Notes under the pieces: generated by a model | What the model saw: the letters and a program-made list of their open reading frames with translations, nothing else | What the model was told of the DNA's origin: nothing | Databases searched by the model: none | Shown here: piece after piece, positions 21,449-37,128 of the stretch | Layout of the letters: each line of letters opens with the position of its first letter | Position numbering within the stretch: position 1 is the stretch's first letter | Origin: Omphalotus guepiniiformis | Lineage: Eukaryota > Basidiomycota > Agaricomycetes > Agaricales > Omphalotaceae | Assembly (NCBI GenBank): GCA_028554645.1 | Contig: JAQOOI010000069.1 | Coordinates: forward strand, 496,001-560,000 | Direction of reading: 5' to 3' | Length of the DNA: 64,000 nucleotides | Program-made: the position numbers and the translations under genes

Positions 21449-23110
21449 ATGTCTTCTTTACCCTCTCCGTCGACCTCCCAATCGATGCACCGTGTCGCAG
21501 CTAACAGCACAAATGGCGGTAATCTAACTCTTCGCCGACCTCCGTTATCACCGCTGCGCCTTCATAGTATCGAGGAAAAACCGGAATACGAGTATGAAGA
21601 ATACGAGTACAAGTTGAATTTGGGCACCGAGTCGCCTCTTTCGCCTCCGAGTCAGACTCAGAGTCGAATTCGGTCACAGGGATGGGTTTCATCGCCTCTA
21701 TGTTCATCTCCCTCCTCAATTTCAACTTCAAGCTCGACTTCAACTTCGACTTCATTCGCATCCGCATCAGCTGAAAGCCCCCGTCCGTACTCGTACTTCC
21801 CTTCTCAACCGATCGAGTCCGGGTTCCGTCACGAACGAGCGAAAGAGGATAACGGGTGGTCGAAAGCTGGCATCGAAGTTAACGCGGATGTACCGCCTAG
21901 GTCAAAATCGTGGCGGTCGAGTTCGTTTGAGGAGAAGATGAGGTGTTATAAGTTGAAGAGGGAATCGGAAAGGGCTGGGAGGGTGAAGGTGGTTGATAGA
22001 GATTGTGGGATTTGGTGGGTTCGATATTTTTTCCCCCATTTCGTTGCGCATTTTTTCGTACTCATGGTGTTTTTTCGTGGACACTCGCAGCTTTGAACTT
22101 GCCGTTTTACCCACCCGAACGAGATGTTGTGGTGTCATTTACTGTCTTGAGCATATAACTGATGTGGGTGTCTCTATTTTTCGCGTTTTGCCTGTTGGCT
22201 CGTTCGCCCAAGCTCGCGCTATCAATGTAGATGTTTACTCACCGCCCTTCATTTTCTTTAGTGGCTCGAAAAGACCCCGTCTGGCGCTGGCGCCAGCACT
22301 GGTACCTGTCCTTCCTGCGAAGAGCCTCTTTGTCTCTCTACTGGTGTGATCTCCCTCGCTTCACCGACGTTGAAGGCGTTTCCGAGTCCCACCTCTTCCT
22401 CCAACTCCGTCGCTACTTCTACTCCCGATGGCGATTCGAAGTCGAAGACGCGTGAACGCGAAGACGGTGGCGCGCCACACCTTAACACTACGACATGTCC
22501 TTCTGTTGGCAATTGGCGCGAATTATTTGGCAAGAAACAACCTGGAAGTGGGCTTGATTTGAGAAGGTTGATTGTGGGGGCTGCAGCTGTATCGTCGTCG
22601 TCGTCGTCTGCGGCTGTCTCTCCTTCCTCTTCCTCTTCGTCTCCGTGTTCTGAACACGAATCAAGATCCGGCGGTGGAAGTTCTGCCTCGGATGCGACCT
22701 TTGTGCTACCAGCATTAGCGCGATCTTGGTCACAGCTACCAATGGACTCAGTATCGACATCTAAAGCATGGTTGTTCTCCGGGGTATTTCTCTTGCGTTC
22801 TATGTTCTCTTTCTTTGAGCAGAACCAGAACCAGAACCAGAGCCGGAACGATATTCAGAGTGTATTCGAGTACCTGCTCTCGTATTCATTCTCATCGTTT
22901 ATTCCACCGCCATCTTCATCGTCGATGATCTGTTCTGGTGGTCCGACCTCGAGCTATGCGGAGGGTGAGGTGAAGCCTACGGGGAAACCTTTGGGGCATG
23001 GACTGGGGCTGGACGAGAGTCAGAGCAAAGCTATTGTGATGGAGATGCTTGGAAATGTGTTTAGTCTTGTGGGGTTTTTGTTGGTGGTTTTTGTTCTGGG
23101 TATGCCTTGA
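21449..23110 (+). CDS. RING-type zinc-finger protein with C-terminal membrane segment
   Basis: Three exons: 21449-22014, 22091-22163 and 22262-23110, 495 residues. The splices assemble a cross-brace finger from three frames: CGIC (Cys pair made by splice 1), TRCCGVIYCLEHITD, then CPSC in exon 3, fitting a divergent RING (C-x2-C...C-C...C..H...C-x2-C). RING proteins are usually E3 ubiquitin ligases. The N-terminal 180 residues are Ser/Pro-rich and disordered. After the finger comes a Ser-rich stretch and, at the extreme C-terminus, a hydrophobic helix (VFSLVGFLLVVFVLG) that would anchor the protein in a membrane, finger facing the cytosol. The 76- and 98-nt introns are longer than most here. 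The membrane and ligase roles are inferences from motifs. Confidence 0.75.
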
Positions 23111-23412
23111 GGTGATTATCGTGTGGGTGAAATGTTCAAGTTTAGGAGTTTGAGGGAATGGATGTATGACATAGTAGATTACGGAGAAAGCTGGTGAAGA
23201 GAGTAGTCCGTACGTCTCTTTGTAATGAAGTACATACGATGTATTGTACTATATGTACATACTGTAGTTATTTAATCAGCTATATATTAGAATTGTAACA
23301 ATTTGACTCGTCCCAGAAAAGTACTACGGGTGCTTAGTAGCTTACGCGAAATCAGTCACGTACACTCCTTTCACTTTCCCCACCCCCACTGTTCAGCGCT
23401 CTCGCTGGCGCG
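23111..23412. other. intergenic
   Basis: 3' flank of the RING gene and 5' flank of ALG12. AT-rich, no feature seen. Confidence 0.5.
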
Positions 23413-25416
23413 ATGAGCTTTGCTCTCTCCTTCATCCTCGACGCTTTAATACTCCTCGCAGGCTGGACACACGTACTTCTATCACCCTACACAAAAGTCG
23501 AAGAGAGTTTCAATTTACACGCAACGCACGATGTGTTGATGTATGGAATTAGTGAAGCGGGGTTGGTCAAAGTGCGTTGAAGGTCCTTTCAGCCATTGGA
23601 TTAAAATAAGGATACTTTTGTTTAGTATGATCATTTTACCTTCCCTGGAGCCGTACCGCGAACTTTTATAGGGAGTGTGATACTGGCGTATCTATCGAAG
23701 CCTGTTATCAACCTCGCGAGTGCATTCGGGTACGTAGAGGATAAATTCGACTTGCAACTCATTGGTGTGTAGTGCATCGTACTCTCTCTATCTCTAACGC
23801 TCAATTCAAAATCAACCAGTCCGTCTAGTCCTCTCAACCCTCAACGCCCTCGGCCTCTTATACCTCCGACGCGCAGTCTCAAGGAGGTTCGGTCGTACAA
23901 CAAGCGTATCATTCACGTTCCTTACAATATCCCAATTTCATATACCATTCTGGATGGGAAGAACGTTACCTAACATGTTTGCTTTCTTACCTGGTGAGCG
24001 TTCCCCCAGTTTCCTCAATTCAATGTTGTTGGGGTTAATCATTTGGATGGGCTTTCAGTGAATATTGCGATGTATTTACTCCTTGGTATCACACCACGCA
24101 AGCGAAACCCCTCGCCTTTACGAGCGTACACGTCGATTGCTATCTTGACTGCCACAGCGGTGATTTTCCGCGCGGAAGTGGTTCTGTTGCTCGCGCCGTT
24201 GTGTGTACAATTTCTTATACAGAGGACTGTGTCCTTCGTGGGGTTGGTAAAAGTTGGAATGATTGCTGGACTTGCTGCGATAGGTAAGCCGTTGTACGAT
24301 TCGAGTCGGACGACGGGCACTGATGATCCTTGTATGTGTTCCACAGCGCTTACAGTATCGATAGACACGTATTTCTGGAGGACTTCTACACCTCTCTGGC
24401 CTGAATTTGCTGGGATTTGGTTTAATGTATTCGAAGGGAAGAGTTCGGAGTGGGGGGTGAGTACTAGTCTTTACGCCTTCTTTTTCTTTCGCTTCGACGT
24501 TTTTTTCTCATTGAGTGCCTTTTCAGGTTTCCCCGCCTCACGCGTATCTAACGACCCACCTACCGAAACTACTTCTTACTTCACTCCCTCTCTCTGTTCT
24601 AGGGTTCCTCGCTGACTCCCGAGTCCGCGGTCTATTACTTCCCCACGTCGTGTTTATACTTCTGATAAGCGGGCTGGGACATAAAGAGTGGAGGTTTATT
24701 GTCTATTCGGTTCCGGTGTTTAATGTTGGTGCTGCGAGGGGACTAGGGGTGATGTGAGTTTATTAAACTACCCCTCCCTATGTACGTTCACTTTGCTCAA
24801 AGTGTTACGCAGATTATCCATTCCCAAAAAGTTTTCTCTCAAACGCAAAGGCAGAACCGTCTTACTAGTTTCCGCCGTCGCAGTCTCGGTGGGGATGATA
24901 GCTATCAACTTGACCGCTACGATGTTAACCACCAGCGCGTCTATGGCGAATTACCCCGGAGGCGAGGCACTTGGGTTGTTCAATGATATCGTCAATACCT
25001 CTTCTTCTTATTCTTCCTCGACCTCGACTGGAATGCAAAAGCAAAGTCCACATGTGCATATATCCAATCTCGCTGCTCAAACTGGTGCATCGCTCTTTTT
25101 ACAAGTTCATTCACCGCCGTTTTTCGCTTCGACTTATGGGAATAGGAACGGTGGTAATGGGTACATGGCCTCGGATGGATGGATAAAGTATGATAAGACA
25201 GAGTCTTTGTCTGTTCAGGAGATTGACGGTTTGCGTGAGATTACGCATATGATATCGGAGGAGGTGATAGGGTCGGAGGGGTGGAAGCTGGTAGGGAGTG
25301 TTGAGGGATTTGATGGATGGGATGTTAATTTGCGTGCGGTCGTCAAGTGGAGAGGTGTGTTGGATGGGGTTAAGATGAGGAGGAAGGTTATGTTGTGGAT
25401 ATATGAGAGGGTTTGA
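23413..25416 (+). CDS. ALG12: ALG12-type dolichyl-P-mannose alpha-1,6-mannosyltransferase
   Basis: A GT22-family multi-membrane protein in several exons (first 23413-23571, second from 23626). It adds the eighth mannose to the dolichol-linked N-glycan precursor in the ER lumen, using dolichyl-phosphate mannose. Key family signatures are visible: TKVEESFNLHATHD in the first luminal loop (the acidic pair is catalytic in GT22 enzymes), PFWMGRTLPNMFAF, and SGLGHKEWRFIVYSVP, the HKE-x-RF motif shared by ALG9/ALG12/PIGB. The KVEESFN-x2-A-x-HD form is closest to ALG12. Hydrophobic segments recur through the first 380 residues; the last ~170 form a soluble tail. Introns of ~50-60 nt were recognised from frame and phase, not all mapped to the base. 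It converges with the PLPBP gene, 98 bp apart. Confidence 0.9.
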
Positions 25417-25514
25417 AACGACGTTGTATGTATTTAAATTGCATTTAATAATTTGTGTTTCTAATTTGTTGTGTTTTAAGATATCGATGTCATTTTACTT
25501 TTCTCTGATTCACA

Positions 25515-28334
<2,820 letters not shown>

Positions 28335-31300
28335 ATGAAGACAATCAAGAAGAAAGGCAAACAACTTGCACAACTAGCTCAGTCACACTCTCGGTCTTCT
28401 AGATCTTCATCCTCCGAGTCTCGTACACCCAAAGACGGGCCCCAGCCTCCCGATGCGGCAATTGCAAACGCTGGCAATGCCACTCCACCACCAGCAACAT
28501 CTGATATCATACCTGCGACCATTTTGCAGGCAATCAAGACAACCTTGAATGTCCTAGCTCAAAGTTCCGATGCATTTCCACCTCTCAAGTCTGCGGTCGG
28601 CGGCCTCGTTGCAATCATCAGTCTCATCGATGTATGTATTCTATTCACTCATCGGCCCCCGGGGATAACATTGCACGTTTCGCTTACGTCTTATCGTCCT
28701 AGACTGCTGCGGGAAACTACTCTCAATTTACGGACATGAAGAATGAACTTGATGGGCTCGTCAGCGTTATCGCAAAGTTCCAGGGAAAATCGATGCATTT
28801 CAGGGTTGAGAAGCGCTTGAATAGCATGGCGGAGTACGTTACGTGGAATTTTCTCATCTCGAGCCTGCTAAGACTAATGATGATGTTGAATGATCAGGGC
28901 CATCGAGCTTCAAAGGAAAGCTATATCGCAGATCCTAGCAAAGAGCAAGATGGAACGTATTCTTTACGGGTTTGAAGATGCTCAAAAGATTCAGAGTATC
29001 ATTCAGTGCATTAACTCAATCATGAACAAGTTCCAGGTGGGGTTTTACATACTATTTCATACTTTGAAGATTCATTGAAGCCTTTCTGGTCTGTAGTTGG
29101 ACATCACCCAGAGCATTGAACTGGTATTACTTTCTCTTTCTCTCATTCATTGCACTAGATTGTGCTAACTGTATGTCAGGATGTAATGGATCTTCAGAAC
29201 ATGGGTAGGGATCATGTACTGATCATAGTAGTATCCCTTTCATACTGACCACATCTACAGCTATCCAGGACAGATTGAGAGCTGTTTCTGATGCCTCATT
29301 CAAGGCTGAACCACATTCTTCTTGCATGGAGAATACCAGAGTAGCCATCTTGAGCTTACTACTCAGCTGGGCCACAGAACCAAAGAGCTCACCAGTGTTC
29401 TGGTTGAGTGGAATTGCTGGTACTGGCAAGTCCACCATTGCACAGAGCCTCTGTGAGCTGCTAGATCAGCATAAACTGCTGGGAGGAAGCTTCTTCTGCT
29501 CAAGGGACTCTGCAGAGAGAAGTGATGTGAAGAGGATCATCCCTACAATTGCAGAATCACTTTCTCTCCAGCACTTGGTGTATCAGGCTCAACTTTCAGA
29601 AAGGCTGAAGGAGGAGCCTGGTATTGCTTCACAGTCTCTCAAGAGGCAGTTTGAGTTGCTCCTGCTAGCTCCTTTAAAAGCTGTTGCTGGAAAGCAGGCT
29701 TTTAAAGATCAGATTATTGTCATTGATGCTCTAGATGAGTGCAGTGATTCCCAGGCTACTAGGATGATCCTGTCCTTGCTTATGGCTCATGCAACATCAC
29801 TTCCTTTCAAGATCTTCCTATCTAGCAGACCTGATATTCTAATTCAGGAAGAGCTGCAGCAGGCAGACTACAAGGAAACTTTCAGTCTTCATGATGTTGA
29901 AAGTGACATTGTGCAGGAGGACATTAACTTGTATCTCACTGCCAAGCTCAAAAATCTGCCTCATAGAGCTAAGCTGGAGACAGAGTTTCCTGACTTTGTC
30001 CTTCAGCTCACCAAACTTTCAGACAGGCTCTTCATTTATGCATTCACTGTTCAGAGCTATCTGAGAGGCCCAAACCCTCTTTCACGCTTCAAGGCATTGC
30101 TTGCTTTCAAGGCAGATGGACTAAGCTCTATCAATCAGCTATACACTCAGGTTCTCAAGATCTCCCTCTCCAAAGTAGAGGTGCTGCAACAGGCAAAGAT
30201 AGAGCAGGATCATCTCAGATGCATTCTGCATACTGTGGTGTGCCTTCTCAATCCCCTGTCAATGAGACAGATTCAAGATCTTCTTATCACTCAAGGAGAC
30301 ATTGATGTGGAGGACTTGTTGCCTTCATTTCACTCCCTGCTCAGCATTCCTGAATCTAACAAACCAGACCACCCTATCACAGTATTCCATGCATCATTTG
30401 CAGACTATATTGTGCATAAGCAATGCTTGCCTGAATATCACCTCAATCCAGAAGAGCATCATGCTTTTCTGAGCCTTTGTTGCTTGAAGTATATGAACAA
30501 CAGGTTGCAGAAGAATCCCTGTCATCTACAGGTTGATACAGATATAGAGTCAATCTCTCCATCTACTCTTATTCAGCAGTTTCAGTCTATGCCAGCCATG
30601 CCTTATAGCTGTCAGCATTGGGCTGATCACTGGGTTCATGCAGGCAACAAAATTGGTGCTGAACATCTGGATATACTTCAACTCTTCATGGAGAAACATC
30701 TTCTGGAATGGCTTGAACAAATGAGCCTTTTGAGAAAGATAGCAGATTGTGCTCCAGGTCTATACAAGGTATCTCAGAGTCTGAAGGTAAGTTGTGACAT
30801 GTGAAGTTCTACTTCTGCAAAACTTGACTTATATACTTTGCAGAAGCTGGACCTTCCAGATTGCATGGAAAACATCCAAAACCTCACTTTATGGTTACAT
30901 GAAGGAAGGGCATTTATTTTGCAGGCAATAGACTGCCTTAGCAAAAAACCACTTGAGGTCTATCATGCAGCCCTAATTTGGTTGCCTACAGACAGTATCC
31001 TGAACATATACAAGCACAATGCTAATAGCAGTATAAAGGTACTGTCTGGAGTAGACCAAAACTGGGATGTATGTGAACAAGTCTTCAGACATCAAGGTCA
31101 TGGACATGTTTACTGTGTGGCTATTTCTCCCAATAGTCAACAAGTGCTATGTGGATTGTCCAGTGGGAATGTCAAGATTTGGAGTATAGCTGCAGGAGAG
31201 GTGGAACATGATCTTGATGGCCATACAGACATAGTGTGCTCAGTGGCCTTCTCCTCCAGTGGCAAGCTAGTTGCATCTGCCTCTAATGATGGAGATGTTA

Positions 31301-33122
31301 GGATATGGAATGCAGCAACTGGAGAGGCAGTGTTTGTACTCAAAGGACACTCAGACTGGATAGCTTCAGTGGCCTTTTCTTCTGATGGACAACTTGTGGT
31401 GTCTGCATCTGAAGATGGAGATGCCAGAATCTGGAATGTGGCTACAGGAGAGATAAAGCATGTGCTTAAGGGTCATTCAAAAGGAGTAAACTCAGCAGCC
31501 TTCTCTCCTAATAACCTGAAAGTAGTATCTTGCTCCACTGATCATGATGTGAGGGTCTGGGATGCAGTTACAGGGCTGCTGGATCTTGTACTCAAAGGTC
31601 ACTCAGACAGGGTGACATCAGCAGCATTCTTTCCTAATGACCAGCAGGTGGTATCTGGGTCTCTTGATAGCTGTCTCAGAATCTGGAATGCAGTCACAGG
31701 AGAGCTGAAACATATTCTTAACACCACTTCACCAATTCACTTTATGGTCTTTTCTGCCTATAGTGAGCAGGTTGTCTCTGCATCTCGTGATGGACATATT
31801 AGGGTCTGGAGTGCAGTTACAGGGGATTTGGAGCAAGAGCTTGAGGGCCACTTGGACAAAGTATATTCAGTGGCCATCTCTCCAGATGGGCAACAAGTGG
31901 TGTCTGGGTCTAGTGAGGGAAAGATTAGGATTTGGAGCACAGAAGCAAGAACTATCAAGCAGCTTCTACAAGGTCACTTGGGCTGGATAAATGCAGTGGC
32001 ATTTTCTTCTAGTGGGCAGCAAATAGTGTCTGGATCTTTTGAAGAAGTCAGGGTCTGGGCAACAGCCATAGAGAAGACATTAGAAGAGCACACAGATAGG
32101 CACTCAGGCTCAGTGAGCTCTGTAGTCTTTTCTTCTAATGGTCAGCACTTGGCCTCAGGATATGATCTTGGAGATATCAGAATCTGGGATACAATGACAG
32201 GAGAAATGAATCATCTTCTCCAAGGTCATACAGCCTCAATACATTCACTGGTCTTTTCACCACATGGCCAGCAAGTGATATCTGGCTCAAAGGATAAAAG
32301 TATCAGGATTTGGAACACAACTACAGGGAAGGAAGAGCATGTCCTCACTGGCCATCTGAGCTGGGTGATGTCATTGGCTGTCTCTTCTAATGGGCAAAGA
32401 GTGGTATCTGGTGCTGGTGATTATGATATCAGAATATGGGATGTAGCTACAGGAAAGATGGAGCATCTCCTTCAAGGCCATCGGGCAAAAGTCAATTCAG
32501 TTGCTTTTTCTCCTCAGGATCAGAGATTAGTATCTGGTTCTGATGATAGAGATGTTAGGATCTGGAATGCCACTACAGGGACTTTAGAGCATGTTCTTGA
32601 AGGTCATTCAGCCTCTGTTAATTCAGTGGCTTTTTCCTCTGATGGACAGCAAGTGGTCTCTGGATCTCATGATCATGGTGTCAGAATTTGGAGTGCATCT
32701 TCAAAAGATGTCATGCAAAGATTCCAGGCAAGCTTTCCAGTTGTATCAGCATCCTTCCTCTCCAATGGCCTGCAAGTACTAGCCAAAGGTCGGGATGCTC
32801 AGTTTGAGGTGTTTGACATGTCTGCAAGTGAGTATTTCTTGATCTTATTTGACTGCTCCAGGGTTTTGACAAGTTTGTGATTAATTGACTAGATTATGGT
32901 TCAGCAGCTGGTCCTTCTGCTTTTTACCATCTTTCTCTGAAAGACAAGAGTTCCTTAGCCCTGCACTTTCCCGGCTCCAGTGGCACTGGGAAAAGCAAGC
33001 ATGTTCTATGGATTCCATCAAAGTACCGCGATATCAAGATCTTGGCTCAACATGGTTCCAAGGTTTGCTTTGGACATGAGTCTGGTTCAGTAACAATCTT
33101 AGACGTAAGCTCTGAGATCTGA
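28335..33122 (+). CDS. NACHT-WD40 STAND (NLR-like) protein
   Basis: Eight exons fit exactly: 28335-28631, 28703-28833, 28898-29036, 29097-29123, 29180-29204, 29261-30786, 30844-32827 and 32893-33122, giving 1,452 residues; exons 4 and 5 are only 27 and 25 nt. The N-terminal ~230 residues are Ser-rich then helical, as in many mushroom NLR-like proteins. The NACHT ATPase shows GIAGTGKST (Walker A) and IIVIDALDECSD (Walker B), then LPFKIFLSSRPD. After a helical linker come 13 clear WD40 repeats plus a weak 14th, consistent with two seven-bladed propellers. Such proteins are candidate non-self or allorecognition receptors related in layout to Podospora HET-E/HET-D. The trigger and effector are unknown. 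Exons 4-7 are almost devoid of CpG, unlike exons 1-2 and 8. Confidence 0.92.
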
Positions 33123-33896
33123 GCATGGTACTTATTTAGGTCAATGTCAGAAGCCATAGGTAGAAAACCTCGTATGTCATGTATTGTAATGTTCAATAAC
33201 AGAGAATGTGTCAGTGTCTTACAACGGTCTTATTGAATCAACTTTTAGCCTCGCAACAGCACAGACCTCCGTTTACAATCGTGTTTATAACTTTACTTGT
33301 AAGAGTCCCGAAATTAGGTTTCTAAGAAAAAAGCGAAGCAAGGAATCCGAAAATCCCCAAAAAAAATCGAGTTATGCATGCCTGAACATGTACATACAGT
33401 AGTCACTATAAAATATTGTATGATGCTTGGAATGCGAGAGTGTATGAGTGAGTGATGTGAACAATTGAAGAGAATAATAAAAGAACATGAGGAGAATTAA
33501 AAAACCAATGAGGGAAACGAATGAGCCGGGAGAGCATGCTTGAGCATGGAAATGGAAGGGAAAAGGAGAGAGAGGTATCATGGGGTGTACGTATGTACAT
33601 CTCTCGTTGCTCGCTAGGCTAGTCTGGCTAGAAAGACTGCTAGGGCTAGAGGGGGTCATCATAAATCGTATGTATCGTAAGTGAGCATATCATACAAGGA
33701 AACAGAAACGAAGTCGAAAGGGAATCATGGCTGTTTCCACGAAGCTCTGTGATTCGTGGGACGTTCGAAGGGAGCAATACAAGGGACAATGAAATATAAC
33801 CAAGCAGGCAGAAAAAGAAATAAAATAAACAAAGAGAGAAAAAGAAGAAAGAAGCACCTCACCCTCCTACAATAGGTCCCACCTTACGCGGAACCT
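33123..33896. other. 3' flanks of convergent genes
   Basis: About 770 bp between the NACHT-WD40 stop and the coiled-coil gene stop. A/G-rich on the plus strand; no gene seen. Confidence 0.5.
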
Positions 33897-36800
33897 TCAT
33901 GTAGGCCACCCTCTAACAATCCTGACCGCACCCCCAGTCATTCTCCCCACAACCTCCCAAACGGCATCCGTCCCTCCAAATCCTCCGCCCCTCGCGCCGT
34001 CAAAAGCAAACCCCTCCCCGGCAGCCACACCGCCCATAGTATTAAACGCTCTCCACGCTGCGCGATCGTAGTAAGTTGGTCCGCCAGGTACAACGTACTG
34101 CACTGCCTGTATATGTGAAGAGAGCACAACGCCCATGATGAGTGTCGCGCCGGAGAATATGAGGGTAGGGGTTAGGTAAGTGCCCACTAGCGAGGAAGAA
34201 GACGAAGACTCTGAAGAATCACTCTCATCGCCTTCTTTGTCGTCTTTTTCGCCGTTGATGTAAGCGCTGATGAGCCTAAACAGCCGACTCTCTCTTCTCT
34301 TCCCTCTTCCTTTACCCTCGTCCTTCTTCTCCACCTCTGCCTCTTCACTGACGACTCTCTCAGACGCGTCCAAGACATTATCTATGACTCCGCATTCAAC
34401 ACCCAACACTTCCTTCATCCTCTTCCATCCTTCGATGATACTCTCGTCCACACCACCCGGTATGCCTCCTACCCCAGCCCCGCGCGCGCCAGCGATCTTC
34501 GCGCCCCGATGCCACTTCCTCAGCGTCTCAGCCGCCAGCCGCCACTCGGCCTCGGCCTCTGCCTCCGCTTCTGAAGAAGCACTATACGCAGGAGGCTGGT
34601 CCAGCGGGTTCGAGAGTGCCACCGCAAGCAGAGAAGATTTCGGTGTCGGCGGAAGAATTGTGGAGGATGAGGACGATGTGGATGTAGAGGCTTGATTTTC
34701 ATTTTCTTCGGTCTCCAGTTCGTCTGATTCCTCATCATCGCGCATCTCAGTCTGGATTTCCATCTCAATCAATACCCGCGGGACAACCTCGATCTCCTCT
34801 TCGAGTTGTTTTACAACCACCGGCTCTGTCAACACTTCCACCTCCTGGCGTTCAGGCACTTCCTCCACCTCAGTCTGCATCCCGGCAGGCGCCATGACGC
34901 GTACAGGGGGCTCCGGTTCGGGTTCAGTCTGGATAGAGTAGTCAGAGTGAAAGTATTCTTGGTCGTACTGCACTCCACTATCAGAGTACTCTTTCACTTC
35001 TTCAAATGTCTGGATCAGCTGAGGGGGGAGAGGGAGAGACTTGTTCGCGCGGCTTGCAACTTTCTGTAGATAATGAGAATACAATTAATACTGGCAAAGA
35101 AGAGAAGCTGGTCTCTTACCTTTCGAGTCCTCCTAATGATCGTAGTCTCGAAACCTTCATCGTCACTGCCTTCCTCCTCTACAACAGTCTCACTCCCACC
35201 CTCCCCATCCTCGTCATCATCCTCGCCTATCCCTCCCTCCTTGTCATCGTCCTCTTCACCCTCATCACCCCAAGCCTGGCCAACTTTCATTAACTCAGCC
35301 CCAAGACTCTTGCCCACCGTCCCGTTCCTCGAGCTTACCCCACTTCCTCCTCCAGCGCCTCCAGCTCCAAGGTCAGCGAAAGACCCACGCATCTCATCCA
35401 TCTCAAACCTCATTCGATCAATAGTCTCTTTCAACAAGAGGTTCTCTTGTTTCTGCTCATCGAGCTGTTGATGCGTCTGTTGAGCTAACACGAGCTCCTC
35501 CTCAAGCTGTGATATACGCATCTCGTAAGACTCGTGTTCTTTTCCCCACTTCAGTTGCTCGAGGTCGTGTAAGGAGGCAGATTCGCGTAGGGTCATGATG
35601 AGTTCGTCGCGTTGACGGAGGTCAACGCGGTATTTTTCAGATGCGCCTGTGCGTTAAAATAGTGCGCTGGTGAGTAAAGCAAGCGCGATAAGAAGGTGCA
35701 AGACGTACTGCATTGTTCTTGATACTGCCGTTGTAACGATTGATAGGTGGTTCGAGCATGCTCGAGTTGTTTTGTCAACTTATTCACTTCGTTCTCCAGC
35801 GTACTAATTTGCGTTGAATTTGATCGCTGAAAAAAGGAGAACGTTTAGCCAATGTAAATCAATGAACGCCGTGCGTTCGAAAGGCATTCACCCACCTCTT
35901 TGCTCCTCAACTCCTTCTCCTCCCTCTTCGTCGCACTCAGCTCACTCCTCATCTCCTCAAGCTTCCCCTGCAACTCCTCCAACTCAATCTCATGCTCACT
36001 GAGTTTATTCTGTAGCGTCATCTCCGCCTCAACCAGCTTTTTCCTCAAGTCCTGATTCGCCCGTTGAAGCGCCTCCAGTCTTTCAGAAGGCTCCATCGAC
36101 GCTGTAGAGGATGCAACAGACCGATCATAGACTAATCCCTCGTACTCCTCTTCTGAATCCTCGTCAGAGTCAGGATTTTGGCGAGGCATAGGTAGTGTGG
36201 AGATAGTGTCAATGAAATGAGAAGGAGAGCCAGAAAGGCCAAGGTGGTTAGAGTCTTCAGGCGAAGAATACCCTCGATCCCTATCGTCGGTACCGAATAG
36301 CGCCCCTTGTGGATGCGAACGCGTGCGTGAGTGCGGTCGCGAAGGAGTGTAGGTAGGTGACCCAATAGGCTCGAATGACGCGTCGGGCGACATCAAACCC
36401 ATGCCCGAAGATGAAGGAGAGGTAGGGTTAGACGGAGCACGAGCCCTTGAACGTGTACGTGATGGTGGGCGGTTGTAGGCGTTAGGAGAGGCTGAGAAAG
36501 ATTCAGAGTCACTCCTGCTTCCTGCATCGCTCTTTCTACGATGATGGGGTGGGCGGCGGTAGCTTGTCGGGGCAGTATTACTGAGAGGAGTTGCGCGTTG
36601 GCGCCGGGAAGAGTCGAAAGCTGATGGTCCACGTGGGGTCTGTGGTACTCCTCGCGAAGGTGGACGGCTGGAGTTGCGGTGTGTGCCTATAGAATCGCTA
36701 CTAGAAGACCGCCCACTCCCGCTATGTTCCTCGTCTTCGTCCACTTCGAGGGACCTGCCTCGAGGCAAATCTGGTTCTAAAGTGGACTTCGTGAGCTGAG

Positions 36801-37128
36801 CGAGTAGTCCAATTAGGTCCGCTGAAGAGACTTGAATTCCGGGTATTTGAGCAACGAAGCTTTTCATTGACTCTTCGTCTTCCGCTGTTAGTACCTCCAT
36901 TCCTGCGTCCGACAGCGAACGGAAGATGTCCGGCAGGTACTCCCCTGGTATAACAGTCACTCCGGCTTCATTGACTATTGCAGCTTCATGGTTTTCGAAT
37001 ATCTTGTCTAGTTGCGCTTCTATATCTGCAATGGACTCGCGGTTGCGTCCGTATGTGTCCTGTCAAACAACACAGTTTAAGCAGCTTGAAGGTAGAGATA
37101 TCTTTAGAGAGTAAAGGAAACATACCAT
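33897..37128 (-). CDS. large coiled-coil protein with C-terminal membrane segment
   Basis: Five coding exons: 37128-37126 (the ATG alone), 37059-35895, 35825-35709, 35646-35120 and 35063-33897, giving 992 residues. I do not recognise the family. Residues 1-~90 are a conserved-looking helical region (DTYGRNRESIADIEAQLDKIF...). Residues ~100-280 are Ser/Arg/Pro-rich. A long coiled coil (~285-480) follows, beginning PSERLEALQRANQDLRKK. Acidic and Glu/Gln-rich stretches come next. Near residue 880 a hydrophobic segment (TLIFSGATLIMGVVLSS) could span a membrane, and the tail begins VVPGGPTYYDRAAW. A membrane-anchored tether or cytoskeletal linker is a reasonable guess only. The 3-nt first coding exon, followed at once by a GTATGT donor, is the only in-frame start available. 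Confidence 0.8.

Noticed and set aside
32960..33010. A second Walker-A-like motif (GSSGTGKSK) in the last exon of the NACHT-WD40 gene
   Set aside because: It lies after the WD40 repeats in a short C-terminal tail with no ATPase core around it; a chance resemblance.
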